From Herbidospora sakaeratensis (GTDB lineage Bacteria > Actinomycetota > Actinomycetes > Streptosporangiales > Streptosporangiaceae), in the NCBI RefSeq assembly GCF_001570525.1, contig NZ_BBXC01000016.1, forward strand, positions 124,001 through 188,000: DNA of 64,000 bases, in the 5' to 3' direction. Numbering within the stretch: the stretch's first letter is position 1; every line of letters begins with the position of its first letter. Under the pieces are notes generated by a model that had not been told where the DNA came from, made no database searches, and saw only the letters and a program-made list of their open reading frames with translations. A program made the position numbers and the translations under genes. This document shows positions 43,624 to 52,486 of this stretch, piece by piece.

Positions 43624-45585
43624 TCAGCGAATCTCCCAGACCCTGACCGTGGCGTCGGCCCCGCCGGTGGCCAGCAGGCTTCCATCGTGGTTGAACGCCA
43701 CCGCCCCGACCGCCGCCGTGTGCCCGGTGAGCGTGGCCAGCCGGGTGCGGGACACCGGATCCCACAACCTTGTGGTGCGGTCGCCGCTGCCGGTGGCGAG
43801 CAGCCTCCCGTCACGGGAGAACGCCGCCGCCGCGACCCCGGCGTCATGACCGGGCAGCGTGCCCCGCTCGGCGCCGGCCGGATCCCACAACCGCACCACC
43901 CGGTCCGCTCCCCCGCTGACCAGCAGCTTTCCATCGGGGCTGAACGCCACCGCGGTGACCCAGCCCTCATGTGCGGTCAGCGTGTGCAGGGGCGCGCGAC
44001 GGGCGACGTCCCAGATCCGCACGGTTTTATCGGCGCCGCCGCTGGCCAGCACTCTTCCGTCAGGGTCGAACGCCACCGCGACGACCGCTTCCTCATGCCC
44101 GGCCAGCTTGCCGAGCCGGGCCCCGCCGGCCGGATCCCAGAGCGTTATGGTCCCGTCGCCACCGCCCGTGGCGATCACGGTCCCCTCGGTGTTGGACGCC
44201 ACCGCGTTCACGCCGTCGTCACCACCCGGCAGGCCGGTGAGCATGACCCGGTCGGCGACGTCCCACAACCGCACCAGCCGGTCGCCGCCGGCGGAGACCA
44301 GCAGGCGGGCGTCGCCGGTGAAGGTCACCGCGTAGACCCCGCTCTCGTGACCGGTGAGCGCCTCGGGCCGCGCCTTCCCGGCGGGATCCCACAGGCGCAC
44401 CGTGCGGTCGGCGCCGCCGCTGGCCAGCAGGGTGCCATCGGGGCTGAACGCCACCGCGAACACCTCCCCCACGTGCCCGGTGAGGGTCTTCGTGAGCCGC
44501 GCCGAGACCGGCGTGACCGGCGCGAGCTCCTCCGCGCCGAAGACCTGGGAGACCCCGACGACCACGACCGTGGCCCCCACCGCCAGCCCACCGGCCAGCA
44601 GGGCCCGCCGGGGCAACCCGGGCGTCCGGTCCGACACGGGCCCCGCCGACGAAGGCGGTCCCACGTCTGCCGACTGTCCCACCAACGCGTCTGGGGCAGA
44701 GTTTCCGGCCGGTGCGAGGCTCCCGGGTGGCGAGACGTGGCCAAGTGGCCCGACATCTCCGAATGGCGGGAGGCCTCCGGGTGGCACGGGCGGGCCGAGG
44801 GTGGTGAGGATCTCGGCGACGGTCGGGCGGGCCGCGGGGTCGGTGGACAGGCAGGCGGCGATGAGAGGGCGTAACCGCTCTGGGACGTCGCTCAGGTCGC
44901 CGTCGCCGGTGGTGATGCGGTGGATGACCGCAGGCAGAGTGCCCGCCGGGAAGGGGCCGTGGCCGGTGGCGGCGAAGACCAGGACGCAGCCGAGGGCGAA
45001 GACGTCGGCGGCCGGGGTGGCGGGGTGGCCGTTGAGCCGCTCGGGCGACATGTGGGAGCAGGTGCCGACGAGCGCGCCCGTCTCGGTCAGCGGGCCGGCG
45101 TCCAGGGGGCGGGCGATGCCGAAGTCGATGATGCGGGGGCCGTCGTCGGCGCAGATCACGTTGGACGGCTTCAAGTCGCGGTGGATCAGGCCGCAGTCGT
45201 GGATGGCGGCCAGGCCCTCCGCGAGTGCCGCGCCCAAGGCGGTCACGGCCTCGACCGGGAGCGGGCCGCGTTCCGAGACCAGGGTGTGGAGCGACGGGCC
45301 GGGGATGTGGGCGGCGGCCATCCAGGGGAGGTCGGCGGCGGGGTCGGCCGCGATCACCTGGGCGGTGAAATGGCCTCCGACCCGGCGGGCGGCGTCGATC
45401 TCGCGGGCGAAGCGGACGCGGAACTCGGGGTCGCCCGCGTGGTGGCGGTGCACACGCTTGACCACGACGACCCGGCCGCCCGGTGAGCGGGCGAGGAAGA
45501 CCTCGCCCATGCCGCCCGCGCCGAGCCGTCCTTCGAGCCGGTAGGGGCCGATCAGGGCGGGGTCGTCGGGCAGCAGCGTGTCCAA
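43624..45585 (-). CDS. Ser/Thr protein kinase with C-terminal WD40 propeller
   Basis: 653 residues. Kinase domain 10-265: GRLGAGGMGEVF (P-loop), VVVKRV (ATP Lys), IHRDLKPSN with catalytic Asp137, and IIDFGIARP (DFG). A Pro/Gly-rich linker leads to one membrane segment (ALLAGGLAVGATVVVVGVSQVFG), then seven WD40 repeats of the form VFAVAFSPDGTLLASGGADRTVRLWD. The kinase is thus cytoplasmic and the propeller outside the membrane or membrane-proximal, a layout known in actinobacteria and cyanobacteria. The propeller probably senses or binds a partner. The signal and targets are unknown. Confidence 0.93.
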   Translation of the reverse strand: MDTLLPDDPALIGPYRLEGRLGAGGMGEVFLARSPGGRVVVVKRVHRHHAGDPEFRVRFAREIDAARRVGGHFTAQVIAADPAADLPWMAAAHIPGPSLHTLVSERGPLPVEAVTALGAALAEGLAAIHDCGLIHRDLKPSNVICADDGPRIIDFGIARPLDAGPLTETGALVGTCSHMSPERLNGHPATPAADVFALGCVLVFAATGHGPFPAGTLPAVIHRITTGDGDLSDVPERLRPLIAACLSTDPAARPTVAEILTTLGPPVPPGGLPPFGDVGPLGHVSPPGSLAPAGNSAPDALVGQSADVGPPSSAGPVSDRTPGLPRRALLAGGLAVGATVVVVGVSQVFGAEELAPVTPVSARLTKTLTGHVGEVFAVAFSPDGTLLASGGADRTVRLWDPAGKARPEALTGHESGVYAVTFTGDARLLVSAGGDRLVRLWDVADRVMLTGLPGGDDGVNAVASNTEGTVIATGGGDGTITLWDPAGGARLGKLAGHEEAVVAVAFDPDGRVLASGGADKTVRIWDVARRAPLHTLTAHEGWVTAVAFSPDGKLLVSGGADRVVRLWDPAGAERGTLPGHDAGVAAAAFSRDGRLLATGSGDRTTRLWDPVSRTRLATLTGHTAAVGAVAFNHDGSLLATGGADATVRVWEIR

Positions 45586-45661
45586 GGTCGGCGAACCCCT
45601 CGTGATTTCCCGCGAACGAAACGATCCGAGGGCCCCGCGCCCACCCGAGGCATCCTAGAAC

Positions 45662-45895
45662 CTAGTCGCGGCTCCATTCGGCCGCCTTGGCGGAGATGAC
45701 CGCCGCCGCCCCCTCGGGAGCGGTGCCGGCGCCCTGGGCCAGGCCGAGGAGGTAGGCCGTCAGCGGCGCGGCCGGCCGGGCGACCCCGTGGGCGACGTCG
45801 CGCGTCAGATCGAGCACCATGTCGCGGTCGACGACGGCCGGGTCGATGCCGAGTTCGCGGCAGACCAGGGCGGTCCATTCCTCCAGCACGTTCAC
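45662..45895 (-). CDS. DUF6457 family small protein
   Basis: 77 residues (MNVLEEWTALVCRELGIDPAVVDRDMVLDLTRDVAHGVARPAAPLTAYLLGLAQGAG). It matches the small helical DUF6457 proteins commonly encoded beside molybdenum cofactor genes in actinobacteria, and moaA is 28 bp upstream in the same direction. Possible role in molybdenum cofactor assembly or use; no catalytic residues are seen. Confidence 0.8.
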   Translation of the reverse strand: MNVLEEWTALVCRELGIDPAVVDRDMVLDLTRDVAHGVARPAAPLTAYLLGLAQGAGTAPEGAAAVISAKAAEWSRD

Positions 45896-45923
45896 GGTCG
45901 GGCTCCAGATCGCTAGGGACGGG

Positions 45924-46907
45924 TCAGCCGCCGATCGCGCTCATCGGGCGGGACGGCTGGAGGAACTCGGGGTTGTCGATGCCGTGGCCGGGCTTCTTGC
46001 GGGCGATCGAGGCGGTCCAGCGGGCGGCGAGGTCGGCGTCGGAGGCGCCCTCGCGCATCGCCCGGCGGAGGTCGGACTCCTCGGTGGCGAACAGGCAGTT
46101 GCGGATCTGGCCGTCGGCGGTCAGGCGGACGCGGTCGCAGGCCCCGCAGAACGGGCGGGTGACCGAGCCGATCACGCCGACCGTGGCGGGGCCGCCGTCG
46201 ACGAGGAACAACTCGGCCGGCGCGCTGCCGCGCTCCTTCGGGTCGGCGTCGTCAAGGGTGAAGTGGGCCCCGAGCAGGCCGAGGATCTCGTCGGCGGTGA
46301 TCATGTTCTCGCGGCTCCAGCCGTGCTGGGCGTCGAGGGGCATCTGCTCGATGAACCGGAGCTGGTAGCCGCGGTCGAGGCAGTAACGCAGCAGGCCGGC
46401 GGCCTCGTGGTCGTTGACGTCGCGCATCAGGACGGCGTTGACCTTCACCGGCCGCAGGCCGGCCGCGTCGGCGGCGGCCAGGCCGTCGAGGACGTCGGGC
46501 AGGCGGTCGCGGTGGGCCAGCTTCTTGAAGATCTCGCGGTCAATCGTGTCGAGCGACACGTTGACCCGGTGGAGGCCCGCCTCGGCGAGCGGGGCGGCCA
46601 GCTTCGCCAGGCCGATGCCGTTGGTCGTGAGAGAGATCTCGGCGCCCAGGCCGGAGGTGCGGGCGACGATCTCGACCAGTTCGCGGCGCAGCAACGGCTC
46701 GCCGCCGGTGTAGCGGACCTCGGTGACACCCAGGTCGCGCACGCCGATGGTGACCAGGCGGACGATCTCGTCGGCGGTCAGCAGGTCGGGTTTCGGCAGC
46801 CAGTCGAGACCTTCCGGCGGCATGCAGTAGCTGCACCGGAGGTTGCATCGATCGGTCAGCGACACCCGCAGGTCTGTCGCGACACGCCCGAACGAGTCGA
46901 CCAGCAC
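45924..46907 (-). CDS. moaA: GTP 3',8-cyclase
   Basis: 327 residues. Radical SAM cysteines in RCNLRCSYCMPPEG (CxxxCxxC), GGEPLLRREL for SAM binding, and a second [4Fe-4S] site at the C-terminus (FCGACDRVRLTADGQIRNCLF). It converts GTP to the first molybdopterin precursor. The cofactor produced serves the nitrate reductase NasA encoded 33 kb away in this window. Confidence 0.95.
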   Translation of the reverse strand: MLVDSFGRVATDLRVSLTDRCNLRCSYCMPPEGLDWLPKPDLLTADEIVRLVTIGVRDLGVTEVRYTGGEPLLRRELVEIVARTSGLGAEISLTTNGIGLAKLAAPLAEAGLHRVNVSLDTIDREIFKKLAHRDRLPDVLDGLAAADAAGLRPVKVNAVLMRDVNDHEAAGLLRYCLDRGYQLRFIEQMPLDAQHGWSRENMITADEILGLLGAHFTLDDADPKERGSAPAELFLVDGGPATVGVIGSVTRPFCGACDRVRLTADGQIRNCLFATEESDLRRAMREGASDADLAARWTASIARKKPGHGIDNPEFLQPSRPMSAIGG

Positions 46908-47043
46908 GTAACCATCTCCATTCTGTATGCCAGCTTAGAGCAGATACAACCGCGCCCGATCAACGGGGATTCCTCCAGAGGAAAACCATTGGGAACGCTT
47001 AACCCCGGTTCGGCACACTGATCGCACTGAACAGGAGATCATC

Positions 47044-48198
47044 ATGCCGAAGGAAGTCGCCCACAACCTGCTGTCCTGGGCCAGCGACATCGACGCCGGA
47101 ACGATCGAGCAGGCGGCCCGGACCGCGCGCCTGCGGTTCGTGTCCGGACACGTCGCGCTCATGCCCGACGCGCACATCGGGATCGGCGCGACCGTCGGCT
47201 CGGTCATCCCCACCGAGGGCGCGATCATCCCCGCCGCCGTCGGGGTCGACATCGGCTGCGGAATGATCGCGACCGAGACCGACCTGACCGCCGCCGACCT
47301 GCCCGGGAACCTCGACGCGCTGATGCCGCTGGTCGAGCGGAGCATCCCGGCCGGCGTGGGCCGGGGCCACGACGACCGGGCCGTCGACAAGGCGCTGGAG
47401 GCGCTCGGGCGGCCGTCCACGGAACTGACCGCCAAGCAGGACAAGACGGTGGCGACGCAGTTCGGCACCCTCGGGTCGGGCAACCACTTCGTGGAGGTCT
47501 GCCTCGACGAGCGCGACCGGGTGTGGACGGTGCTCCACTCCGGCTCGCGCGGGATCGGGAACCAGCTCGCCACCCGCCACATCGCCGACGCGAAGAGGGC
47601 GATGAAGCAGGCGGCGATCGGGCTGGAAGACCCCGACCTGGCCTACTTCGTCCAGGGCACGCCCGAGTTCGCCGCCTACATCGACGACATGTTGTGGTCG
47701 CAGGCGTACGCGATGGCCTCGCGGGCGCGGATGGACGCGGTGTTGTCGAACGCGCTGTTCTCGGTGGTCGGGAAGGGCCGCCGGGTCCGGACGATCAACT
47801 GCCACCACAACTTCACCCAGCGGGAGACCCACCACGGCAAGTCGTTGTGGATCACCCGCAAGGGCGCCATCAAGGCCGACACCGGCGACGAGGGCGTCAT
47901 CCCGGGCTCGATGGGGACGCAGTCGTACATCGTGCGCGGGAAGGGCAACTCCGACTCCTACCACTCGTGCTCCCACGGGGCGGGGCGGCGGATGTCGCGC
48001 GGGCAGGCCAAGCGCACGCTCACCGCGTCGTCGCTGAAGAAGGCGATGGAGGGACGGACCTGGAACGCCGACCGGGCGTCGTCGCTGGTCGACGAGCACC
48101 CGGAGGCGTACAAGCCCATCGACCAGGTCATGGCCGACCAGACCGACCTGGTGACCGTGCAGCACACGCTGCGTCAGGTGTTCAACTACAAGGGCTAG
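47044..48198 (+). CDS. rtcB: RtcB family RNA ligase
   Basis: 384 residues from ATG 47044 with AGGAG upstream. RtcB landmarks: VALMPDAHIGIGATVG, AVGVDIGCGM (metal-binding Asp and Cys), LGSGNHFVEV, HSGSRGIGNQLA, and HSCSHGAGR with the His that becomes guanylylated. It seals 2',3'-cyclic phosphate and 5'-OH RNA ends with GTP and Mn, used in RNA repair. It is shorter than the E. coli enzyme, as in the actinobacterial branch. No archease or RtcR is next to it. Confidence 0.9.
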   Translation: MPKEVAHNLLSWASDIDAGTIEQAARTARLRFVSGHVALMPDAHIGIGATVGSVIPTEGAIIPAAVGVDIGCGMIATETDLTAADLPGNLDALMPLVERSIPAGVGRGHDDRAVDKALEALGRPSTELTAKQDKTVATQFGTLGSGNHFVEVCLDERDRVWTVLHSGSRGIGNQLATRHIADAKRAMKQAAIGLEDPDLAYFVQGTPEFAAYIDDMLWSQAYAMASRARMDAVLSNALFSVVGKGRRVRTINCHHNFTQRETHHGKSLWITRKGAIKADTGDEGVIPGSMGTQSYIVRGKGNSDSYHSCSHGAGRRMSRGQAKRTLTASSLKKAMEGRTWNADRASSLVDEHPEAYKPIDQVMADQTDLVTVQHTLRQVFNYKG

Positions 48199-48995
48199 CC
48201 GGTTCCGCGCAGGAGCAGGAGCACGACGGCCAGCGCCGCCACGGCGACCGCGCTCTGGAACGGCGCCGACGGGCGGCGTACCAGGCGCGGGGCCAGCGCC
48301 AGCGCGGCGGCGAGCGGCGCCGCGGGCCACCAGAGCACCACGACGGCGGCGACCAGGAAGACCGGGGTGAGCGTCAGGGTCCGGCGGCGGCCGAGCCGCT
48401 GGGGCAGGCCGTGCACGCCCGTCTCCAGGTCGCCGTCGATGTCGGGCAGCACGTTGGCCAGGTGGGCGCCGATCCCGAGCAGCGCCCCGGCGGCCACCGA
48501 CCACCAGGCGGGCCAGGGCTGGCCGGGCAGCCCGAGCGACACGAACGCCGGGAACTGCCCGAACCCGATCGCGTAGGGCGCCCACGAGAAGACGGTGGCC
48601 TTCAGGCCGAGGTTGTACGCCCACGCCGCCGCCACCCCCAGCAGATGGAAGGCGCCCGCCGCCGCGCCGCTCGCCAGCGACAGCGGCACGCACGCCAGCA
48701 GGGCGGCGAAGGCGGCCGCCCACAGGGTCGCGACCGGGACACGCCCGGCGACCACGGGCTTGCCGGTCCGGCCCAGGGCCCGGTCGCGGTTCGCGTCCAC
48801 GGCGTCGTTCGACCAGCCCACCGACACCTGCCCGGTCAGCACGGCGGCCAGCACGAGCAGGCATCCGGCGAAGTCCCGTCCCGAACCGGCGGCCAGTGCG
48901 GTCACCAGCGCGGTGACCGCCAGCGTCGGCCCGGGGTGACACGCGAGGGCTAATCCCAGGAGCACAGGGGTTGGGGTTCCCAACGGGACGCACAT
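48195..48995 (-). CDS. UbiA family prenyltransferase
   Basis: 266 residues with about eight membrane helices. The two aspartate-rich motifs are SNDAVDANRDRALGR (first, NDxxD-type) and LPDIDGDLETG (second). It should transfer a polyprenyl group from its diphosphate to an aromatic or quinone acceptor at the membrane. It is divergent, by 61 bp, from a type III polyketide synthase whose phenolic or quinone product is a plausible acceptor. It overlaps rtcB by four bases tail to tail. Confidence 0.88.
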   Translation of the reverse strand: MCVPLGTPTPVLLGLALACHPGPTLAVTALVTALAAGSGRDFAGCLLVLAAVLTGQVSVGWSNDAVDANRDRALGRTGKPVVAGRVPVATLWAAAFAALLACVPLSLASGAAAGAFHLLGVAAAWAYNLGLKATVFSWAPYAIGFGQFPAFVSLGLPGQPWPAWWSVAAGALLGIGAHLANVLPDIDGDLETGVHGLPQRLGRRRTLTLTPVFLVAAVVVLWWPAAPLAAALALAPRLVRRPSAPFQSAVAVAALAVVLLLLRGTG

Positions 48996-49056
48996 GAACC
49001 CGTGAGGGGTGGGCAGAGATCGGAAGGGGATGGATTTCTGCCGATCTGGGAGTGCG

Positions 49057-50100
49057 ATGTCACGTATCGCCGCCGTTCAGGGCGTCCTGCCGCCGAACCG
49101 CTACGCGCAGGCTGAGATCACCGATGCGATCGCCCGACTGGGCATTCTCGACGCCACCGAACGCCGCGTTCTCGACCGGCTCCACCGGCACGCCCAAGTG
49201 GAGTTCCGGCACCTCGTACTGCCCCTCGACGACTATGTGAAACTCGACGGTTTCGGCGCGGCCAACGACGTGTTCGTCGCGGCGGCGGTCGACCTGGGCT
49301 CCCAGGCCGTCGCCGAAGCCCTCGACGCGGCCGGCCTGACCCCCCGCGACGTCGACCTGATGCTCTTCACGACGGTGACCGGCATCGCCGCGCCGTCGAT
49401 CGAGGCCCGCATCGCCTCCCGCCTCGGCATGCGACCCGACGTGAAACGCCTGCCGCTGTTCGGCCTGGGCTGCGTGGGCGGCGCGGCCGGGGTGGCCCGC
49501 GTCCACGACTATCTGGGGGCGGGGGCCGGGCGGGTCGCGGTGCTGCTGTCGGTGGAGTTCTGCTCGCTGACGATCCAGCGCGACGACCGCTCGATCGCCA
49601 ACCTGGTCGCGGGCGGACTGTTCGGCGACGGCGTGACCGCCGTGGTCGCCACCACCTCCGAAGGCCCCGGCCCCCGCGTGATCGACTCGCGCTCCCACCT
49701 CTATCCCGACTCCGACCAGGTCATGGGCTGGGACATCACCAACGGCGGCTTCCGGGTGGTCCTGGACGCCAGCGTCCCGGCCGTGGTCCGCACCTACCTG
49801 CCCGGCGACGTCGACGGCTTCCTCGGCGACCACGGTCTGACCCGGTCGGACATCACGGCCTGGGTCTGCCACCCCGGCGGGCCCCGTGTGCTGGAGGCGG
49901 TCGTCGAGGCCCTCGACCTGCCGCCGGACGCCCTCGACGTGACGTGGCGGTCGCTGGCCGAGGTCGGCAACCTGTCGTCGTCGTCGGTGCTGCGCGTGCT
50001 GGCCGACACGATGGCGCTCGATCCCCCGAAGGGCACCCCCGGCCTCATGATCGCGATGGGCCCGGGGTTCTGCTCGGAACTCGTCCTCCTGGAGTGGTGA
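49057..50100 (+). CDS. Type III polyketide synthase
   Basis: 347 residues from ATG 49057 with GGGAG upstream. The thiolase-fold triad is Cys139 (FGLGCVGGAAG), His272 (WVCHPGGPRVL) and Asn305 (VGNLSSSSVL). It condenses malonyl-CoA units onto an acyl-CoA starter; homologues with adjacent ICMT-like and flavin genes (SrsA in the srsABC cluster) make alkylresorcinols or alkylpyrones. It is followed with a one-base overlap by the methyltransferase, then the FAD enzyme, so an Srs-like phenolic lipid is the best guess. Confidence 0.92.
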   Translation: MSRIAAVQGVLPPNRYAQAEITDAIARLGILDATERRVLDRLHRHAQVEFRHLVLPLDDYVKLDGFGAANDVFVAAAVDLGSQAVAEALDAAGLTPRDVDLMLFTTVTGIAAPSIEARIASRLGMRPDVKRLPLFGLGCVGGAAGVARVHDYLGAGAGRVAVLLSVEFCSLTIQRDDRSIANLVAGGLFGDGVTAVVATTSEGPGPRVIDSRSHLYPDSDQVMGWDITNGGFRVVLDASVPAVVRTYLPGDVDGFLGDHGLTRSDITAWVCHPGGPRVLEAVVEALDLPPDALDVTWRSLAEVGNLSSSSVLRVLADTMALDPPKGTPGLMIAMGPGFCSELVLLEW

Positions 50101-50615
50101 TGGGCTGGTACGCCCTGCTGGTCGCCCTCGTCGGCCTCGAACGGCTCGCCGAACTCGTCGTCGCCAAGCGCAACCTCCGCTGGAGCCTCGACCGGGGTGG
50201 CGTCGTCGCCGGTCAGGGCCACTATCCGTTCATGGTGGTGCTGCACACCGGCCTGCTGGCCGGGTGCCTGATCGAGGTGTACGCCACCGGCCGCCCCTTC
50301 GTGCCCGCCCTCGGCTGGCCGATGCTGGCCCTGGTGATCGCCTCGCAGGGGCTGCGCTGGTGGTGTATCCGGACGCTGGGCCACCAGTGGAACACCCAGG
50401 TCGTGGTGGTGCCCGGCCTGACGGCGGTCACGGGCGGGCCCTACCGCCATCTGCGCCACCCCAACTACGTCGCGGTGGCCGTCGAGGGGCTGGCGCTGCC
50501 GCTCGTCCACTCGGCCTGGGTGACCGCCCTGGTCTTCACGGTGCTGAACGCGGGGCTGATGGTGGTCCGGATCCGGTGTGAGGAGGCCGCGCTGGCCCGG
50601 CTGGGAACGGCGTGA
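50100..50615 (+). CDS. Isoprenylcysteine carboxyl methyltransferase-like membrane protein
   Basis: 171 residues; ATG 50100 shares its A with the synthase stop. Four or so membrane helices and the ICMT signature GPYRHLRHPNYVAVAVEGLALPL near the C-terminus, with CEEAAL at the end. In Bacillus (BpsB) and Streptomyces (SrsB) such proteins O-methylate products of type III synthases. The context supports the same role. Confidence 0.87.
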   Translation: MGWYALLVALVGLERLAELVVAKRNLRWSLDRGGVVAGQGHYPFMVVLHTGLLAGCLIEVYATGRPFVPALGWPMLALVIASQGLRWWCIRTLGHQWNTQVVVVPGLTAVTGGPYRHLRHPNYVAVAVEGLALPLVHSAWVTALVFTVLNAGLMVVRIRCEEAALARLGTA

Positions 50616-51628
50616 TCGACTTATTGATCGCGGGCGGCGGGCCCGCCGGGCTGGCGACCGCCTGTCACGCCGCGCTGGCCGGGATGGAGGCCGTCGTCGT
50701 CGAACCCCGGGCGACCCCGGTCGACAAGGCGTGCGGCGAGGGGCTGATGCCCACGGGCGTCGAGGCGCTGCGGTCCCTGGGGGTGCGGCCCGAGGGGTGG
50801 CCGCTGCGCGGCATCGCCTACCTCGACGCGGGCGGCTCGGTGACCGCGCCGTTCCCGCGCGGCGCGGCCGGGCTCGGGGTCCGGCGCACGGTCCTGCACG
50901 AGGCGCTCGCCAAGCGGGCCGCCGACCTCGGGGTGCGGGTGGTCGCCGGGCGGGTCGGGCGGTTCCGGCAGCGTCTCGGCGACGTCGAGGCCGACGGGTT
51001 CGGCCGGGCCCGCTGGCTGGTCGCCGCCGACGGGCTGCACTCCCCCTTGCGCGCCGCCCTGGGGCTGACCGTCGCGTCGCGGCGGATCCGCCGCCACGGC
51101 CTGCGCCGCCACTTCGCGGCCGCCCCGTGGAGCCCCCACGTCGAGGTGCACTGGTCGCCGGGCGCGGAGGCGTACGTGACGCCGGTGGGGGCCGGGCTGG
51201 TCGGGGTGGCGGTGCTGAGCTCGCGGCGGGCGCCCTACGAGGAGCACCTGGCGGCCTTCCCCGCGCTGCGCGACCGGCTCGGGGCCGCGTGTTCGCCGGT
51301 CAGGGGGGCGGGACCGCTGCGGCAGGGGGCCCGTGCGCGGGTGGCCGGGCGGGTGCTGCTCGTCGGCGACGCCGCCGGATACGTGGACGCGCTCACCGGC
51401 GAGGGGATCTCGCTGGCCGCGCGGTCGGCGGAGGCGCTCGTGGCGGCGCTGCGGGCCGGCGACCCCGGGTCGTACGAACGGGCCTGGCGGCGGCTGTCGC
51501 GGCGGCAGCGGGCGCTCACGGGGGCGCTGGTGGCCGTCAGGGGCAACCGGGTGACCGGCGACCTGATCGCGCCGGCCGCGCGGCGGCTCCCGTGGGCCTT
51601 CCGCGCGGCCGTCGCTCTGCTGGCCTAG
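50612..51628 (+). CDS. FAD-dependent oxidoreductase (geranylgeranyl reductase/hydroxylase-like)
   Basis: 338 residues from GTG 50612, overlapping the previous gene. FAD sites: LLIAGGGPAGLATACHAALAG, DKACGEGLMPTGVEALR, and VLLVGDAAGYVDALTGEGISLAARSAEALV. It belongs to the flavoprotein group that includes aromatic hydroxylases and polyprenyl reductases; position suggests oxidation of a resorcinol to a quinone (SrsC-like) or reduction of a prenyl chain. The two options cannot be told apart by eye. Confidence 0.85.
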   Translation: MIDLLIAGGGPAGLATACHAALAGMEAVVVEPRATPVDKACGEGLMPTGVEALRSLGVRPEGWPLRGIAYLDAGGSVTAPFPRGAAGLGVRRTVLHEALAKRAADLGVRVVAGRVGRFRQRLGDVEADGFGRARWLVAADGLHSPLRAALGLTVASRRIRRHGLRRHFAAAPWSPHVEVHWSPGAEAYVTPVGAGLVGVAVLSSRRAPYEEHLAAFPALRDRLGAACSPVRGAGPLRQGARARVAGRVLLVGDAAGYVDALTGEGISLAARSAEALVAALRAGDPGSYERAWRRLSRRQRALTGALVAVRGNRVTGDLIAPAARRLPWAFRAAVALLA

Positions 51629-52332
51629 CGGCGCGCCACCAGGATCAGGCGGCTCGACCCGATCGTGTAGGGGGCGCGGTCGGGGCCGGCGTACAGGTCG
51701 ATCTTCTGGAAGCCCGCCTGGGCGACCAGGCGGCGGACCTCGGCGGCGGTGTAGACGTGCTGGACCGAGGTCCCCCGGTGCACCTCGTCACCTCGGGTGA
51801 AGGTGAAGTGGGTGAGCCAGCGGCTCGCCGTCACGTCGTACTCGTTGACCTGCTCGGCGGTGACGCCGCCGATGGTCATCGGCTCCTCCTCCAGGGTGAG
51901 GCCCGGGAGGAACGACTCGGCCACGAAGCCGTAGTCGAGGACCAGCGTCTCGGCGGTCAGCCCGTTCAGGAAGGCGACCGTCTCGTCGTGGTCGAGGTAG
52001 CCGAAGGCGTTGCCCATGCAGATCGCCGTGTCGGCGGCCGACGCGGGCAGCGCGCGCATGTCGCCGACCTGGAAACCGGCGTCGAGGCCGCGCCGGGCGG
52101 CCTCCCGGGTCGCGTGGGCGACCGCCTCGGCCGACACGTCGACGCCGGTCACCCGGCGGCCGCGCGCGGCCAGTTCGAGGGCGTGCCGCCCGCTGCCGCA
52201 GGCCACGTCGAGGACGTGGTCGCCGGGCAGGGACATCAGGAAGTCGATCTCGGCGGTGGTGTACTCGACGGGCACGGCGGCCCGCCAGAAGGTGTTGGGC
52301 AGCTCGGTGAAGAAATCCGTGTACCACGGCAT
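51625..52332 (-). CDS. Class I SAM-dependent methyltransferase
   Basis: 235 residues from ATG 52332 (MPWYTDFFTELPNTFWRAAVP). SAM-binding motif VLDVACGSGRHALELAARG, acidic residue in VTGVDVSAEAV, and FQVGDMRALP. Convergent with the FAD gene and overlapping it by four bases. It could methylate the product of the polyketide cluster or belong to a separate pathway; its opposite direction leaves this open. Confidence 0.82.
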   Translation of the reverse strand: MPWYTDFFTELPNTFWRAAVPVEYTTAEIDFLMSLPGDHVLDVACGSGRHALELAARGRRVTGVDVSAEAVAHATREAARRGLDAGFQVGDMRALPASAADTAICMGNAFGYLDHDETVAFLNGLTAETLVLDYGFVAESFLPGLTLEEEPMTIGGVTAEQVNEYDVTASRWLTHFTFTRGDEVHRGTSVQHVYTAAEVRRLVAQAGFQKIDLYAGPDRAPYTIGSSRLILVARR

Positions 52333-52486
52333 TGGAAGAAATGCTCCAGTCAATGTGAGAGAAGAACTGTTTCTCGTCTTGACCGGGGCAGCGCTGGACC
52401 ACCCCGGTCACACCGGGCGGGCAGCCATGGCCTCTCCTCGTTTCGCTGGACTGGGTACGACGGTAGCGGCTGATAGAACGGTTGTC

